Assembly (NCBI RefSeq): GCF_024495425.1
Contig: NZ_JANHJR010000001.1
Span: 496,001 to 560,000 of the forward strand
Direction of reading: 5' to 3'
Length of the DNA stretch: 64,000 nucleotides
Source of the DNA: Haloarchaeobius litoreus
Lineage (GTDB): Archaea; Halobacteriota; Halobacteria; Halobacteriales; Natrialbaceae
A model generated the notes under the pieces. It had not been told where the DNA came from, made no database searches, and was given only the letters and a program-made list of their open reading frames with translations. Of the stretch, positions 7,730-16,150 are shown piece by piece. The translations under genes and the position numbers were made by a program. The stretch's first letter is position 1. Each line of letters opens with the position of its first letter.

Positions 7730-9142
7730 ATGCCAGAACCACAAACCGAAATAGACGAAGAAACCGTCCAAGGATTCAGCGCAGAGCTGCGAGGCGAAGT
7801 CCTTCGCCAAGGGGACGCGGGCTACGACGAAGCGCGCACAATTTGGAACGGGATGATCGATAAACGGCCAGCCCTCATTGCCCAGTGTGCGGGCGCCGCG
7901 GACGTGATCACGGCAGTGAACTTCGCACGAGAGAACAACCATGAAATCGCTGTGCGCGGCGGCGGCCACAACGTAGCCGGCACCGCCGTCTGCGACGACG
8001 GCATCGTTATCGACCTCTCAGCGATGCGGGCCGTGTGGGTCGACCCACGCGCGCGGACCGCCCGGGTACAGGGCGGTGCCCTGTGGAGTGACGTCGACCA
8101 CGAGACCCGGGCCCACGGACTTGCGACCACGGGCGGCATCGTCAGTCACACCGGCGTTGCCGGGCTCACCCTCGGCGGCGGAATCGGCTGGCTGATGCGC
8201 AAGCACGGCCTCACCGTCGACAACCTGCTCTCCGCCGATATGGTGACCGCCGACGGCGAGTTCGTCCGCGCCTCGGACGACGAGCACTCGGACCTGTTCT
8301 GGGCGTTGCGGGGAGGCGGTGGAAACTTCGGGATCGTGACCTCCTTCGAGTTTGCCCTCCACCCTGTCGGTCCCACTGTACTCGCCGGCCCCGTGTTCTG
8401 GCCAGCGGACGACACCGCCAACGCGCTGCGCTTCTACCGCGACTTCGTGCGGGATGCGCCCGACGAGCTGGGCACTGTCGTCAAGTTCGGGACGATCCCT
8501 CCTCTCCCAGTTGCCCCCGAGGAGCTTCACTGGCGACCCGCCGTGGCCATCAACGCCTGCTACGCGGGTCCGGTTGAGGAGGGTGAGAGCGTACTCCGAC
8601 CGCTGCGCGAACACGGCACACCGCTTCTCGACTTGGTCTCTCCCGAGCCGTATGTGGCGCATCAGAGCGGGACCGACAGTACCGTTCTCCATGGATGGCA
8701 CTACTACTGGAAGTCGACCGACTTGCCCGAACTGTCCGACGACCTGATCGACGTGTTCGTCAACCACGCCTTCTCGGCTGAATCACCCCGTTCGTACTCG
8801 GTCCTGTTCCATCTCGGCGGAGCGGTGAGCCGGGTCGATAATGATGCCACCGCCTACACCGGTCGGAACGCGCCTCACAACATCAACATCAATGGCGTGT
8901 GGCGTCCCGACGAGACGGAGGAGTTCGCCGATTCGGAGACCGCGTGGGTCCGGCGATTTTTGGACGCACTCGAACCGTATCGAGAGGGCGTCTACGTGAA
9001 TTTCCTCGATGCCGATGATGGCACCCAACGGGTCCGTGAAGCCTACGGTGAGCACACCTACCGACGACTCGCCGAGATCAAGGCCGAATACGACCCCGAC
9101 AACGTGTTTCACCTCAACCAGAACATCGAGCCCACAGGCTGA
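7730..9142 (+). CDS. FAD-linked oxidase with BBE domain (berberine-bridge/6-hydroxynicotine oxidase type)
   Basis: The 470-residue protein has an N-terminal PCMH FAD-binding domain with VRGGGHNVAGTAV near residue 80, whose His normally forms the covalent link to FAD, and the GGG pair LTLGGGIGWLMRKHG and LRGGGGNFGIVTSFEF. The C-terminus ends in a BBE segment with NVFHLNQNI. The family oxidises alcohols, amines or sugars with O2 or another acceptor; the substrate is not evident. ATG 7718 is also in frame; 7730 fits the usual family start better. It is the first gene after repeat B. Confidence 0.9.
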   Translation: MPEPQTEIDEETVQGFSAELRGEVLRQGDAGYDEARTIWNGMIDKRPALIAQCAGAADVITAVNFARENNHEIAVRGGGHNVAGTAVCDDGIVIDLSAMRAVWVDPRARTARVQGGALWSDVDHETRAHGLATTGGIVSHTGVAGLTLGGGIGWLMRKHGLTVDNLLSADMVTADGEFVRASDDEHSDLFWALRGGGGNFGIVTSFEFALHPVGPTVLAGPVFWPADDTANALRFYRDFVRDAPDELGTVVKFGTIPPLPVAPEELHWRPAVAINACYAGPVEEGESVLRPLREHGTPLLDLVSPEPYVAHQSGTDSTVLHGWHYYWKSTDLPELSDDLIDVFVNHAFSAESPRSYSVLFHLGGAVSRVDNDATAYTGRNAPHNININGVWRPDETEEFADSETAWVRRFLDALEPYREGVYVNFLDADDGTQRVREAYGEHTYRRLAEIKAEYDPDNVFHLNQNIEPTG

Positions 9143-9203
9143 CGGTTCTCGACCAAGCCTGCTCACAGCCTTTCGCACCCACAAGAATGCCTGGATGAGT
9201 ACA

Positions 9204-9217
9204 CAATAAGAATATTG
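9204..9217 (+). promoter_or_regulatory. Palindrome before the HTH regulator gene
   Basis: CAATA-AGAA-TATTG is a perfect inverted repeat 22 bp ahead of the ATG at 9240 and overlaps where a TATA box would lie, so it may be an autoregulatory operator. Confidence 0.35.
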
Positions 9218-9239
9218 CTTGTTAGCACGTACCACAGTT

Positions 9240-10034
9240 ATGACCACGCCCCTCGAGGAGATCGAGTTTCTCGCGCGGTCGCCGAACAGGGTAACCGTTC
9301 TCGACGAACTGACCCAGGGGCCGATTGGACGGTACGAATTGGAGGACTCGACTGGCGTGACACGAGCCACCCTCGGTCGTATTCTCGAAGATTTCATGGA
9401 GCGAGGATGGCTCCGTGAGGAGGACCGACAGTACCAGACGACCCAGCTCGGCACGTACGTCTCGCGGGAAATGATGAACGTCTTGGAACGGTTTGAGGCG
9501 GTCCCTGCACTCAATGAGGTGGCGCAGTGGTTCCCCGATGAGGGGTTCGGTTTTGACCTCAGGAGTCTCGCTGGCTCACGGATCATTCAATCAACGAAGC
9601 AGAATGCCCTTGCTCCAACGGCCCATATCTCGAAACGCATCCGAGGTGCCGACCGCGTCCGACTCATCACGTATTCTGTGCTTGCGGACGTCATGGACGA
9701 GTGCTGGCGGGGAATCGTCGATGGCGGGCTCGAACTCGAAGGCGTGCTCGATAGTGGAGCGCTCGAGAGCTTCGGAACCGACCCGCAGATACTCGAACAG
9801 GCACGAGAAATGATTGAAACCGAGCATTCAGAGGTCTACGTGTACAACGGCGACATCCCGTCTACCGTGTTCATCGTCGACGACGTGGTGCTCCTATGCC
9901 TGTCGGGTGGTCAGGGCGCACCGCTCGCGGTGATCGAGACCGACGACGAGGCGGTCCGCTCGTGGGCCGAGTCCACCATCGACGACCTCCGCGACGATGG
10001 AGAGCGACTCGACCCGGCCCTGTTCACGGCGTGA
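9240..10034 (+). CDS. HTH transcriptional regulator with ligand/FilR1-like C-terminal domain
   Basis: Residues 1-80 form a winged helix (LEEIEFLARSPNRVTVLDEL, then YELEDSTGVTRATLGRILEDF) common to a large haloarchaeal regulator group. The remaining part, with ADRVRLITYSVLADVMDECW and VYVYNGDIPSTVFIVDDVVLL, resembles the FilR1-like or PLD-fold sensor half of these regulators. It lies immediately upstream of the selenium-binding protein operon and is a plausible controller of it. A palindrome before its own start suggests self-regulation. ATG 9240 was chosen over TTG 9219 from the family start. Confidence 0.85.
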   Translation: MTTPLEEIEFLARSPNRVTVLDELTQGPIGRYELEDSTGVTRATLGRILEDFMERGWLREEDRQYQTTQLGTYVSREMMNVLERFEAVPALNEVAQWFPDEGFGFDLRSLAGSRIIQSTKQNALAPTAHISKRIRGADRVRLITYSVLADVMDECWRGIVDGGLELEGVLDSGALESFGTDPQILEQAREMIETEHSEVYVYNGDIPSTVFIVDDVVLLCLSGGQGAPLAVIETDDEAVRSWAESTIDDLRDDGERLDPALFTA

Positions 10035-10138
10035 GCGTCGTTTGTCGGTGAGAGGGTGGCCCTCGTCGAATGTGGCATCGCGAATGAAACTGACGAATTC
10101 GTCGATCGACCTGTCCTCATAACTAGACTCACTCCGTG

Positions 10139-10156
10139 CACGGTTCTCACACCGTG
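10139..10156 (+). promoter_or_regulatory. Inverted repeat upstream of the selenium-binding protein gene
   Basis: CACGGT-TCTCAC-ACCGTG is a perfect 6-bp inverted repeat with a 6-bp spacer, 67 bp before the start codon at 10223. It is a candidate operator for the adjacent HTH protein. Confidence 0.3.
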
Positions 10157-10222
10157 TAAGACTCCCAGTGAGAGTGTATATCGGGTTCTCGGCGGAACAG
10201 TTACTTGCGGAGGGAATCGGCC

Positions 10223-11593
10223 ATGGCAACTGATCACCAGCACCACGACCACGAAATGGACGGTCCGGGATACACCACACCCCAGGCCGCAATCGAAGAA
10301 TCGACCCCAGAACAAGTCGCCTACGTCATCGGGCTCTACACCGGCAGTGACGTCGATGCACCGGACTTCATCGCGGTGGTCGATCTCGACCCGGACTCGG
10401 ACACCTACCAGGAGATCGTCCACCGTGTCGAGATGCCGAACCGTGGCGACGAACTCCACCACTTCGGCTGGAACGCCTGTTCATCGTCGTGCCACGTCGA
10501 AGGGCTGGCGCGCCAACACCTCGTGATCCCCGGTAACCGATCCGGGCGTATCCACGTCGTCGACACGGCGGACCGTCGCAATCCCGAGTTGCTGACGGTT
10601 ATCGAACCCGAGGAGGTCCACGAGTACGATCTCTCGGGGCCTCACACCGTCCACTGCATCCCTGATGGGAAGATCCTCATCAGCATGACCGGCAACGCCG
10701 ATGGTGACCTCCCCGGCGGCTTTCTCGAATTGAACGACGAGTTCGAGATCGAACGCCGGTGGGACGCGCCCGGCGAGATCGAGTTCAACTACGACTTCTG
10801 GTACCAGCCGCGCCACGACGTGATGATCTCCAGCGAGTGGGCCGCGCCGAGAACATACCAACCGGGTTTCGACATGGAGGACGTCGAGGCCGGGGAGTAC
10901 GGCCACCGCCTGCACTTCTGGAACTGGACGGATCGGACGGTCGAGCAGACGGTCGAACTAGGCGAAGAGGGGCTCGTCCCCCTGGAGACGCGGTTCCTCC
11001 ACAGTCCAGAGTCGGTCCACGGGTACGTCAACGCCGCGCTCTCCTCGAACATCTTCCACTTCTGGGAGGAGGATGACGAGTATCAGGTCGAGAAGGTCAT
11101 CGACTTCGAGTCGGGCGAGCACGCGGACTGGGACATGCCCGTCCCTGCGCTCCCGGTGGATATCCTCGTCTCGATGGACGACCGCTATCTCTTCGGGAGC
11201 AATTGGCTCCAAGGCGAGGTCTGGATGTACGACATCAGCGACCCGAAGACGCTACGGAAGGCTGACTCGATCTCCATCGGCGGGTACTTCGGTGACATCC
11301 GGGAGGTCCAGGGCCGCGAACTCGTGGCCGGCCCACAGATGCTCCAACTCTCGCTGGACGGCGAGCGCCTCTACTGGACGACATCGCTCTACTCGACGTG
11401 GGACGACCAGTTCTTCCCAGAGGAGCGCGAGCGGGGCTCGGTGATGTTGAAGGCCGACGTGAACCCGCGGAAGGGGACGATGACTCTGGACGAGGAGTTC
11501 CTCGTCGACTTCGGAGAGTTGCCTGCTGGGCCGGCGCGCGCACACGAGATTCGCTGGCCCGACGGCGACTGCACTAGCGACGTCTGGCTGTAG
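10223..11593 (+). CDS. Selenium-binding protein 56 family (methanethiol oxidase-like)
   Basis: The 456-residue protein is a full-length SBP56 beta-propeller. It shows the hallmark HHFGWNACSSSCHVEG segment near residue 80, then IHVVDTADRRNPELL, and later SIGGYFGDIREVQG and the terminal RAHEIRWPDGDCTSDVW. Characterised relatives oxidise methanethiol to formaldehyde, sulfide and H2O2 and use a metal, reported as copper. The N-terminus is His-rich (DHQHHDHE), which may bind metal. It is followed after four bases by a ferredoxin gene, then a membrane protein, so the three form one operon. ATG 10223 has GGAGGG upstream. Confidence 0.92.
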   Translation: MATDHQHHDHEMDGPGYTTPQAAIEESTPEQVAYVIGLYTGSDVDAPDFIAVVDLDPDSDTYQEIVHRVEMPNRGDELHHFGWNACSSSCHVEGLARQHLVIPGNRSGRIHVVDTADRRNPELLTVIEPEEVHEYDLSGPHTVHCIPDGKILISMTGNADGDLPGGFLELNDEFEIERRWDAPGEIEFNYDFWYQPRHDVMISSEWAAPRTYQPGFDMEDVEAGEYGHRLHFWNWTDRTVEQTVELGEEGLVPLETRFLHSPESVHGYVNAALSSNIFHFWEEDDEYQVEKVIDFESGEHADWDMPVPALPVDILVSMDDRYLFGSNWLQGEVWMYDISDPKTLRKADSISIGGYFGDIREVQGRELVAGPQMLQLSLDGERLYWTTSLYSTWDDQFFPEERERGSVMLKADVNPRKGTMTLDEEFLVDFGELPAGPARAHEIRWPDGDCTSDVWL

Positions 11594-11597
11594 TGTG

Positions 11598-11921
11598 ATG
11601 GCACCCACTCCCACGCTCACCCTCCTGTGGCGGGACGGAAGCGAAGAGGCCGTGCGAGCGAGTGGGGAGAGTACGGTCCTGGAGGCGGCTGAGTCGGCAG
11701 CAATCGGCCTGCCGTTCGGATGTCGTACTGGCGCATGCGGTACCTGTGCCGGGCGGTCAGTCGAAGGAACCGTCCAGTATAATCGTCCACCGCGGGCGTT
11801 GAAGACCCGGCACAGTGAGGCAGGTTACCTGCTTTGCTGTATCGCCCGACCTCTCACTGACTGCCAAATCGAGGTCGGGGCAGACGTACGGGCAGAAATG
11901 GTGTCGAACCCATGGAAGTAA
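11598..11921 (+). CDS. Plant-type [2Fe-2S] ferredoxin
   Basis: The 107-residue protein has cluster ligands C42, C47 and C50 in FGCRTGACGTCAGR and a fourth in LLCC (C80 or C81). It lacks the haloarchaeal acidic insertion domain of the abundant ferredoxin and is a short stand-alone form. Its position between the SBP56 gene and the membrane protein, with a 10-base overlap downstream, suggests it serves as electron partner for that operon, which is inference. Confidence 0.93.
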   Translation: MAPTPTLTLLWRDGSEEAVRASGESTVLEAAESAAIGLPFGCRTGACGTCAGRSVEGTVQYNRPPRALKTRHSEAGYLLCCIARPLTDCQIEVGADVRAEMVSNPWK

Positions 11922-13291
11922 CGAACCGAAAAGAGCCGCAACCGTTGTCCACACCTGCCGGTGACGGACGCCCGCTGCGTTTCGCCAAATCACAGAAAAT
12001 CCTACTATCAGGCACGCAGCGACTCCTCATTCGTCTCACGGTCTGGTTCGCTGCCCTCGTCGTCGGAGTGACACCGGTGGGCGCGCACGGAGCTGATGGA
12101 CACGGCGGCGCTCCCGTCGCGTTCGCGGTCGTACTCGGCTTACCCATCATCGCTGGCCTCGTTGGGGGCGCCGTCATCGTTCGATGCAGAAACGAGGACC
12201 ACAGGGCCGGGAGGGGTCATCCTACGAGTATCGGCCTCTTGCTCATCGTCTTGGGTATCACGTTCGCGGGGACTGCACTTTCGAGGAGCCTTTCACTGGG
12301 TATCGGAGGCGGAATCGTCGGTTCGCTTTCGGTACTGTGGGCCGCGCACAGTCGCGCATCCAAACGGCACGGGCACCTTTCGCACGCGAACCTCTCGCTC
12401 GGTGCCGTCTTCCTGCATCGCCTGTTCGAAGGAATCGTGCTCGGGACGCTCTACAGCGTCGGCGCAGCCGTGGGACTACTCGGTGCTGTCGTCATTGCCG
12501 GCCACACGGCCCTCGAAACGGTAGCAGTCGGAGGTCTGTTCACCCCTCACCGTCTCCGAGTTGTTGGCGCAGTCGTCCTGCTTCAGGTCGGCTACGCTGT
12601 CGGCGCCATGGTCGGAATCGTCGTAGCTGGGACCGTCCCGTCATCGGTCCACACCATCGCACTCGCGCTCGCCGGAGGGATACTCCTCGTCACGGGGATC
12701 AATGAATCGAGACGCGCCTCTCCAATCCATCCGACGGAGATACCCATCAAGGGACAACGTGCTAGGGTACCGGACGGTGGGCAACGGGTAGAAAGAGAGC
12801 GGACGGCCATCACGCTGCCAATCAAGCGGCGGCTCGAAATGCAGGGCTTCACGTGCTCGTCGGACCCAGCGTTCGAAGCCGTCGTCCCGTGGCTTCGGTT
12901 GTCGCCTGCGCTTACCACCACCGTCGCCACGCTAGGAATCATCCTGCCGTCACCGCTCGTCCTCGTCACCCTCGCTCTCGTCACGGGGTTCTGTGCGGTG
13001 ACCACCCGACATCCATTCGACCTCCTCTACAATCACGGCATCCGGACGCTGATCGGGTCCGCGACGCTTCCTCGTAACGAAGTACCACGCCGGTTCGCCT
13101 GTGGCATGGCCACGGTCTGGTTAGTGATGACTGCGATCGCCTTCTGGAGGGGTACGACGCTCGTCGGATATGTTCTCGGTCTGCTGTTGATTGCATTCGG
13201 TGGACTCGTCGCCACGACGCACTTCTGTTTCGGGGCACTGGTGTATCGAGTACTGGTTCGACGTGGCGCCGAGCTGTTCCTCAGGTCATGA
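11912..13291 (+). CDS. Membrane protein: ZIP-like N-terminal half fused to DUF4395
   Basis: The 459-residue protein starts inside the ferredoxin gene (10-base overlap). Residues about 40-270 contain seven or so helices with ZIP-transporter features: HLSHANLSLGAVFLHRLFEGIVLG and VIAGHTALETVAVGG, where His and Glu in helices could form a metal path. The loop at 270-320 is polar. Residues about 325-455 match DUF4395 (DPAFEAVVPWLRLSP, then RHPFDLLYNHG and RRFACGMAT). The gene therefore looks like a fusion of a metal transporter-like unit and a DUF4395 unit. A metal or thiol-related transport role for the SBP56 operon is plausible but unproven. Confidence 0.8.
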   Translation: MEVTNRKEPQPLSTPAGDGRPLRFAKSQKILLSGTQRLLIRLTVWFAALVVGVTPVGAHGADGHGGAPVAFAVVLGLPIIAGLVGGAVIVRCRNEDHRAGRGHPTSIGLLLIVLGITFAGTALSRSLSLGIGGGIVGSLSVLWAAHSRASKRHGHLSHANLSLGAVFLHRLFEGIVLGTLYSVGAAVGLLGAVVIAGHTALETVAVGGLFTPHRLRVVGAVVLLQVGYAVGAMVGIVVAGTVPSSVHTIALALAGGILLVTGINESRRASPIHPTEIPIKGQRARVPDGGQRVERERTAITLPIKRRLEMQGFTCSSDPAFEAVVPWLRLSPALTTTVATLGIILPSPLVLVTLALVTGFCAVTTRHPFDLLYNHGIRTLIGSATLPRNEVPRRFACGMATVWLVMTAIAFWRGTTLVGYVLGLLLIAFGGLVATTHFCFGALVYRVLVRRGAELFLRS

Positions 13292-13443
13292 TGGAATCTA
13301 CCCACATCCGCGGCGAGACGACGGTGCAGGGGTTGTAGCAACTCAGCGGTCTGCAACTAACAGCGCCAGGATATTGCTGAGAGAACTGTCACTTGATACT
13401 GGTGTAGTCAGGGAGGAGGCGAGAGCAGTCTTGTATAACATGG

Positions 13444-14982
13444 TCAGACCGGGAGGCTCGCATTCTCACGCCACTCCTCATCTACCCGCGCTCCAATTTC
13501 CGTCAGGCTGTCGAACACTGTTTCGATGTCATCGATGGTCGTCCGGTGGCTGCAAATCGACATTCGGAGGGCGCGGCGGTCCTGGATCGACGTGGTCGTG
13601 AGAAATGCGAGTCCACTCTGCACGACCTCGTCTGCGATGCGCTGGTTGAGTTCGTCGAGGTACTGGTTGACTCGCACCAGCGGGACCGCCGGCGGGTCGA
13701 CCAGCACCTCCTGGAGGTCTGCCGGAACGTAGCGGAACGAGTAGATGAACAAATTCGGTTCCTGAACTGCTGCGAAGTGGTCGTGAGCCCGGACGAGCGT
13801 ATCGAGATGCTCGGCGCAGTTGACGCTCTTGCGCAGCAGCGCCTGATATCCCTCCTGCCCGTAGTGCTTCAGGGTCATCCAGAGCTTCAGCGCACGGAAC
13901 CCGCGGGACATCTGCGGCCCGAACTCGTAGTAGTCGAATTCCTCCGGAGTCTCCGCAACTGACCCTCGGAGATACGACGCGTCCATCGCGAACGTCCGTG
14001 CGAGGATCTCCTGCTCGCGGACGAGAACGGCACCGCACTCATAGGGAATGAACAACCACTTGTGGGGGTCGACCGTTACGGAGTCAGCACGCTCCATCCC
14101 CGCATAGCGCGGCTCGAACTCGGGGACCATCGCCCCTACCGCCCCGCAGGCGCCATCGACGTGGAACCAGAGGTCGCGCTCCGCACAGATGTCGGCGAGT
14201 GCGTCAAGGGGGTCGATTGCACTCACGTTGATAGAGCCTGCCTGGCCGATGATACAGAAGGGTTCGTCTCCGTTTGCTTGGTCGGCTTCTAGCATCTGTT
14301 CGAGAGCGGCCACGTCCATCGTGAAGTCGTCGTGACTCGGCACTCGTCGGACGGCGTCGCGACCGAGATTCAGCATGTCTGCAACCCGGACGACGCTGGA
14401 GTGGCCCTCGTGATCGGCCACGTACAGTGTATACCGTGGGCGGTCGGTCTCCTGCAACCCAAGATCGGTTGTTTCGAAATCGGTATGCTTGCGGAGTGCG
14501 GCCAGAAGAGCGGTGAAGTTGGCCATTGTCCCGCCGCTGGTTAGCAGACCGCCAGTCTCAGATGAGTATCCGATCGCCTCTGCCAGCCACTGGATGCAGC
14601 GGCGCTCAACCTCCGTCCCTGAGGGTGCCGGGTGCCAACCGCCCGTGTTCATGTTCACCGTTGCTGCGATGGCGTCGGCTAGCGGAGCAAGCGGGGTACC
14701 CGACCCCATCACGAAGCCAAAGTATCGCGGCGAGGGGTTGTGGGTCGCATAGGGGATGACGAACTCTTCAACAGCGTCGAGGATCAGTTCCGGATCTTCA
14801 CCCTCCTCGGGAAGAGGTTCGTCGAACGCAGTAACGATGTCCTCAGGGTCGGCCTGGACGTAGACCGAACGGTCATCGATACTCTCGTAGTAGTCGGCGA
14901 TGATGTCCACGGTCCGGTATCCCAGTTCCCGGAACGTATCGTGGTCGAATTCGGAAACCGACGACTCATCTGGGGGTTTCAT
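13444..14982 (-). CDS. PLP-dependent group II amino acid decarboxylase
   Basis: The 512-residue protein belongs to the aromatic-amino-acid/glutamate decarboxylase family. It shows MNTGGWHPAPSGTEVERRC, LLTSGGTMANFTALLAA, WFHVDGACGA (Asp that contacts the PLP nitrogen) and VDPHKWLFIPYECG, where the Lys near residue 308 binds PLP. Length is normal. Substrate cannot be fixed; aromatic amino acids are the usual guess. The frame extends to 15105 through repeat C, but the ATG at 14982 fits the family. It is convergent with the SBP56 operon and is the last gene before repeat C. Confidence 0.9.
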   Translation of the reverse strand: MKPPDESSVSEFDHDTFRELGYRTVDIIADYYESIDDRSVYVQADPEDIVTAFDEPLPEEGEDPELILDAVEEFVIPYATHNPSPRYFGFVMGSGTPLAPLADAIAATVNMNTGGWHPAPSGTEVERRCIQWLAEAIGYSSETGGLLTSGGTMANFTALLAALRKHTDFETTDLGLQETDRPRYTLYVADHEGHSSVVRVADMLNLGRDAVRRVPSHDDFTMDVAALEQMLEADQANGDEPFCIIGQAGSINVSAIDPLDALADICAERDLWFHVDGACGAVGAMVPEFEPRYAGMERADSVTVDPHKWLFIPYECGAVLVREQEILARTFAMDASYLRGSVAETPEEFDYYEFGPQMSRGFRALKLWMTLKHYGQEGYQALLRKSVNCAEHLDTLVRAHDHFAAVQEPNLFIYSFRYVPADLQEVLVDPPAVPLVRVNQYLDELNQRIADEVVQSGLAFLTTTSIQDRRALRMSICSHRTTIDDIETVFDSLTEIGARVDEEWRENASLPV

Positions 14983-15059
14983 AACAGACGCTACGCTTTG
15001 GGGGGAGTTAACAACTAACACTAGCCGAGGGTAAACGACGGGATTCTCACCTTGAAAAA

Positions 15060-15131
15060 TGATAGAACGCCTAAGACGTGTGTTTTGAGTCTTCCCTGCT
15101 CTCACGTTGCTCAGCTTTGTTCAGTTCGATA
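15060..15131 (-). repeat. aroQ-terminus repeat, copy C (candidate attachment site)
   Basis: The core 15092-15124 reads on the minus strand AIELNKAEQRESR, closer to true aroQ (LIELNKVEQRESR) than copies A, B and D, and its right flank TTCGATAGCA resembles the aroQ coding sequence CTCGATGAGCA. The stop codon is altered, so the frame runs on. The left flank keeps a diverged ATAGAACGCCTAA block at the same distance as in aroQ. Confidence 0.65.
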
Positions 15132-15149
15132 GCAAATTTATCGCCCCTC

Positions 15150-15157
15150 ATAAATAC
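15150..15157 (+). promoter_or_regulatory. TATA box for the methyltransferase gene
   Basis: ATAAATAC lies about 27 bp ahead of ATG 15179, fitting a leaderless transcript starting right inside module C-D. Confidence 0.5.
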
Positions 15158-15178
15158 ACAAGGAGATATTGTTTGGTA

Positions 15179-15793
15179 ATGCGATATGATGAGCGGGAGG
15201 ATGTGTATGGCCGTGAGGAGTACTATTGGGGAACGGAGCCGAACAAGATGGCCGAGAAAACGGTCGAGGTGGCACCGGTGGTGGAAAATACGATAACAGC
15301 GATTGATATCGGAGCCGGTGAGGGACGAGATGCGGTGTTTTTCGCCGAACAAGGATGGCACGTCTATGCGACGGATGTTTCCCCTAACGGGCTGGCGAAG
15401 GCAGAACAACTTGCCGAGACTCGGGGAGTGACGCTTCAGACTATCGAAGCCGATGCAAATGACGCCACCCTTCCTGAGCCGGTCGATGTAGTCTATTCGG
15501 CCGGGGCGATCCAGTACATCCGCCCTGAGAACCGCGAGCGGCAGTTTGAGCACTTTAAATCTACAACGGCTCCCAGCGGGATCCATGCGATGTTCGCTTT
15601 CGTTGACCATCCCGACATCTCGACGCCACCGGATTGGACGAAAAACGAGTATTTCTACGCACAAGGTGAACTGGCAGAATATTACACAGAGTGGGAAGTG
15701 CTGCAAGCCGAGAGGTTCGTGTTCGATGACGATTCGGGTGACGAACGCCACCAACACGCCGCTGAGATACTCTACGCTCAGAAACCAAACTAA
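15179..15793 (+). CDS. TehB-like class I SAM-dependent methyltransferase
   Basis: The 204-residue protein has AIDIGAGEGRDAVFFAEQG (motif I, SAM binding) near residue 45 and VDVVYSAGAIQYI later, with a start YDEREDVYGREEYYWGTEP that is typical of TehB-related haloarchaeal methyltransferases. Relatives methylate tellurite or other small acceptors; the substrate here is unknown. Its codon use is visibly AT-richer than the core genes. It is the only gene between repeats C and D, making a minimal module of about 0.9 kb. ATG 15179 was chosen over 15107 because of the TATA box. Confidence 0.85.
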   Translation: MRYDEREDVYGREEYYWGTEPNKMAEKTVEVAPVVENTITAIDIGAGEGRDAVFFAEQGWHVYATDVSPNGLAKAEQLAETRGVTLQTIEADANDATLPEPVDVVYSAGAIQYIRPENRERQFEHFKSTTAPSGIHAMFAFVDHPDISTPPDWTKNEYFYAQGELAEYYTEWEVLQAERFVFDDDSGDERHQHAAEILYAQKPN

Positions 15794-15985
15794 CCGGCTA
15801 TCCTATCCGATATACGCACTTCCTGTACTTCCCGATAATCTGTTATTGTGAGACGAATCCGACATATAGCATGAAACGGTCGTCGTGGCCGTATGTGCAA
15901 CAGACTTGGGTCGAATCTTCCGGCTGCTCATCGAGTCTGAAAATACGGAGGGTGCTGTCGTGGATCGAGTTCCAAAGCACCAGTC

Positions 15986-16065
15986 CGTAGTTAGAAGCTC
16001 TGTGACAGCCGTCCTTTCCCCTACCGACTCTCCCGCTGCTCCACCTTGTTCAGGTAGCTGAAATC
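15986..16065 (-). repeat. aroQ-terminus repeat, copy D (candidate attachment site)
   Basis: The core 16021-16053 equals the aroQ 3' end 22761-22793 at 32 of 33 positions, the best pair in the set. The minus strand reads SYLNKVEQRESR then TAG. The right flank GTAGCTGAAATCC is identical to that of copy B and differs from the aroQ coding sequence, as expected for an attachment hybrid. D and E enclose 6.7 kb. Confidence 0.85.
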
Positions 16066-16150
16066 CGTAACACACACGTGTGAAAGAAAGCCGTTTTCCG
16101 AATCTGAAACCCTCGGATACAGTACGTAGAATCAATTTCTCGTCCCCGCT

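Noticed and set aside
14983-15105. Longer start of the PLP decarboxylase through repeat C
   Set aside because: The added residues are repeat sequence and lack family features; ATG 14982 is normal.
15107-15178. Longer start for the methyltransferase running through repeat C
   Set aside because: The extra 24 codons come from the repeat; a TATA box lies within them and the conserved protein begins at 15179.
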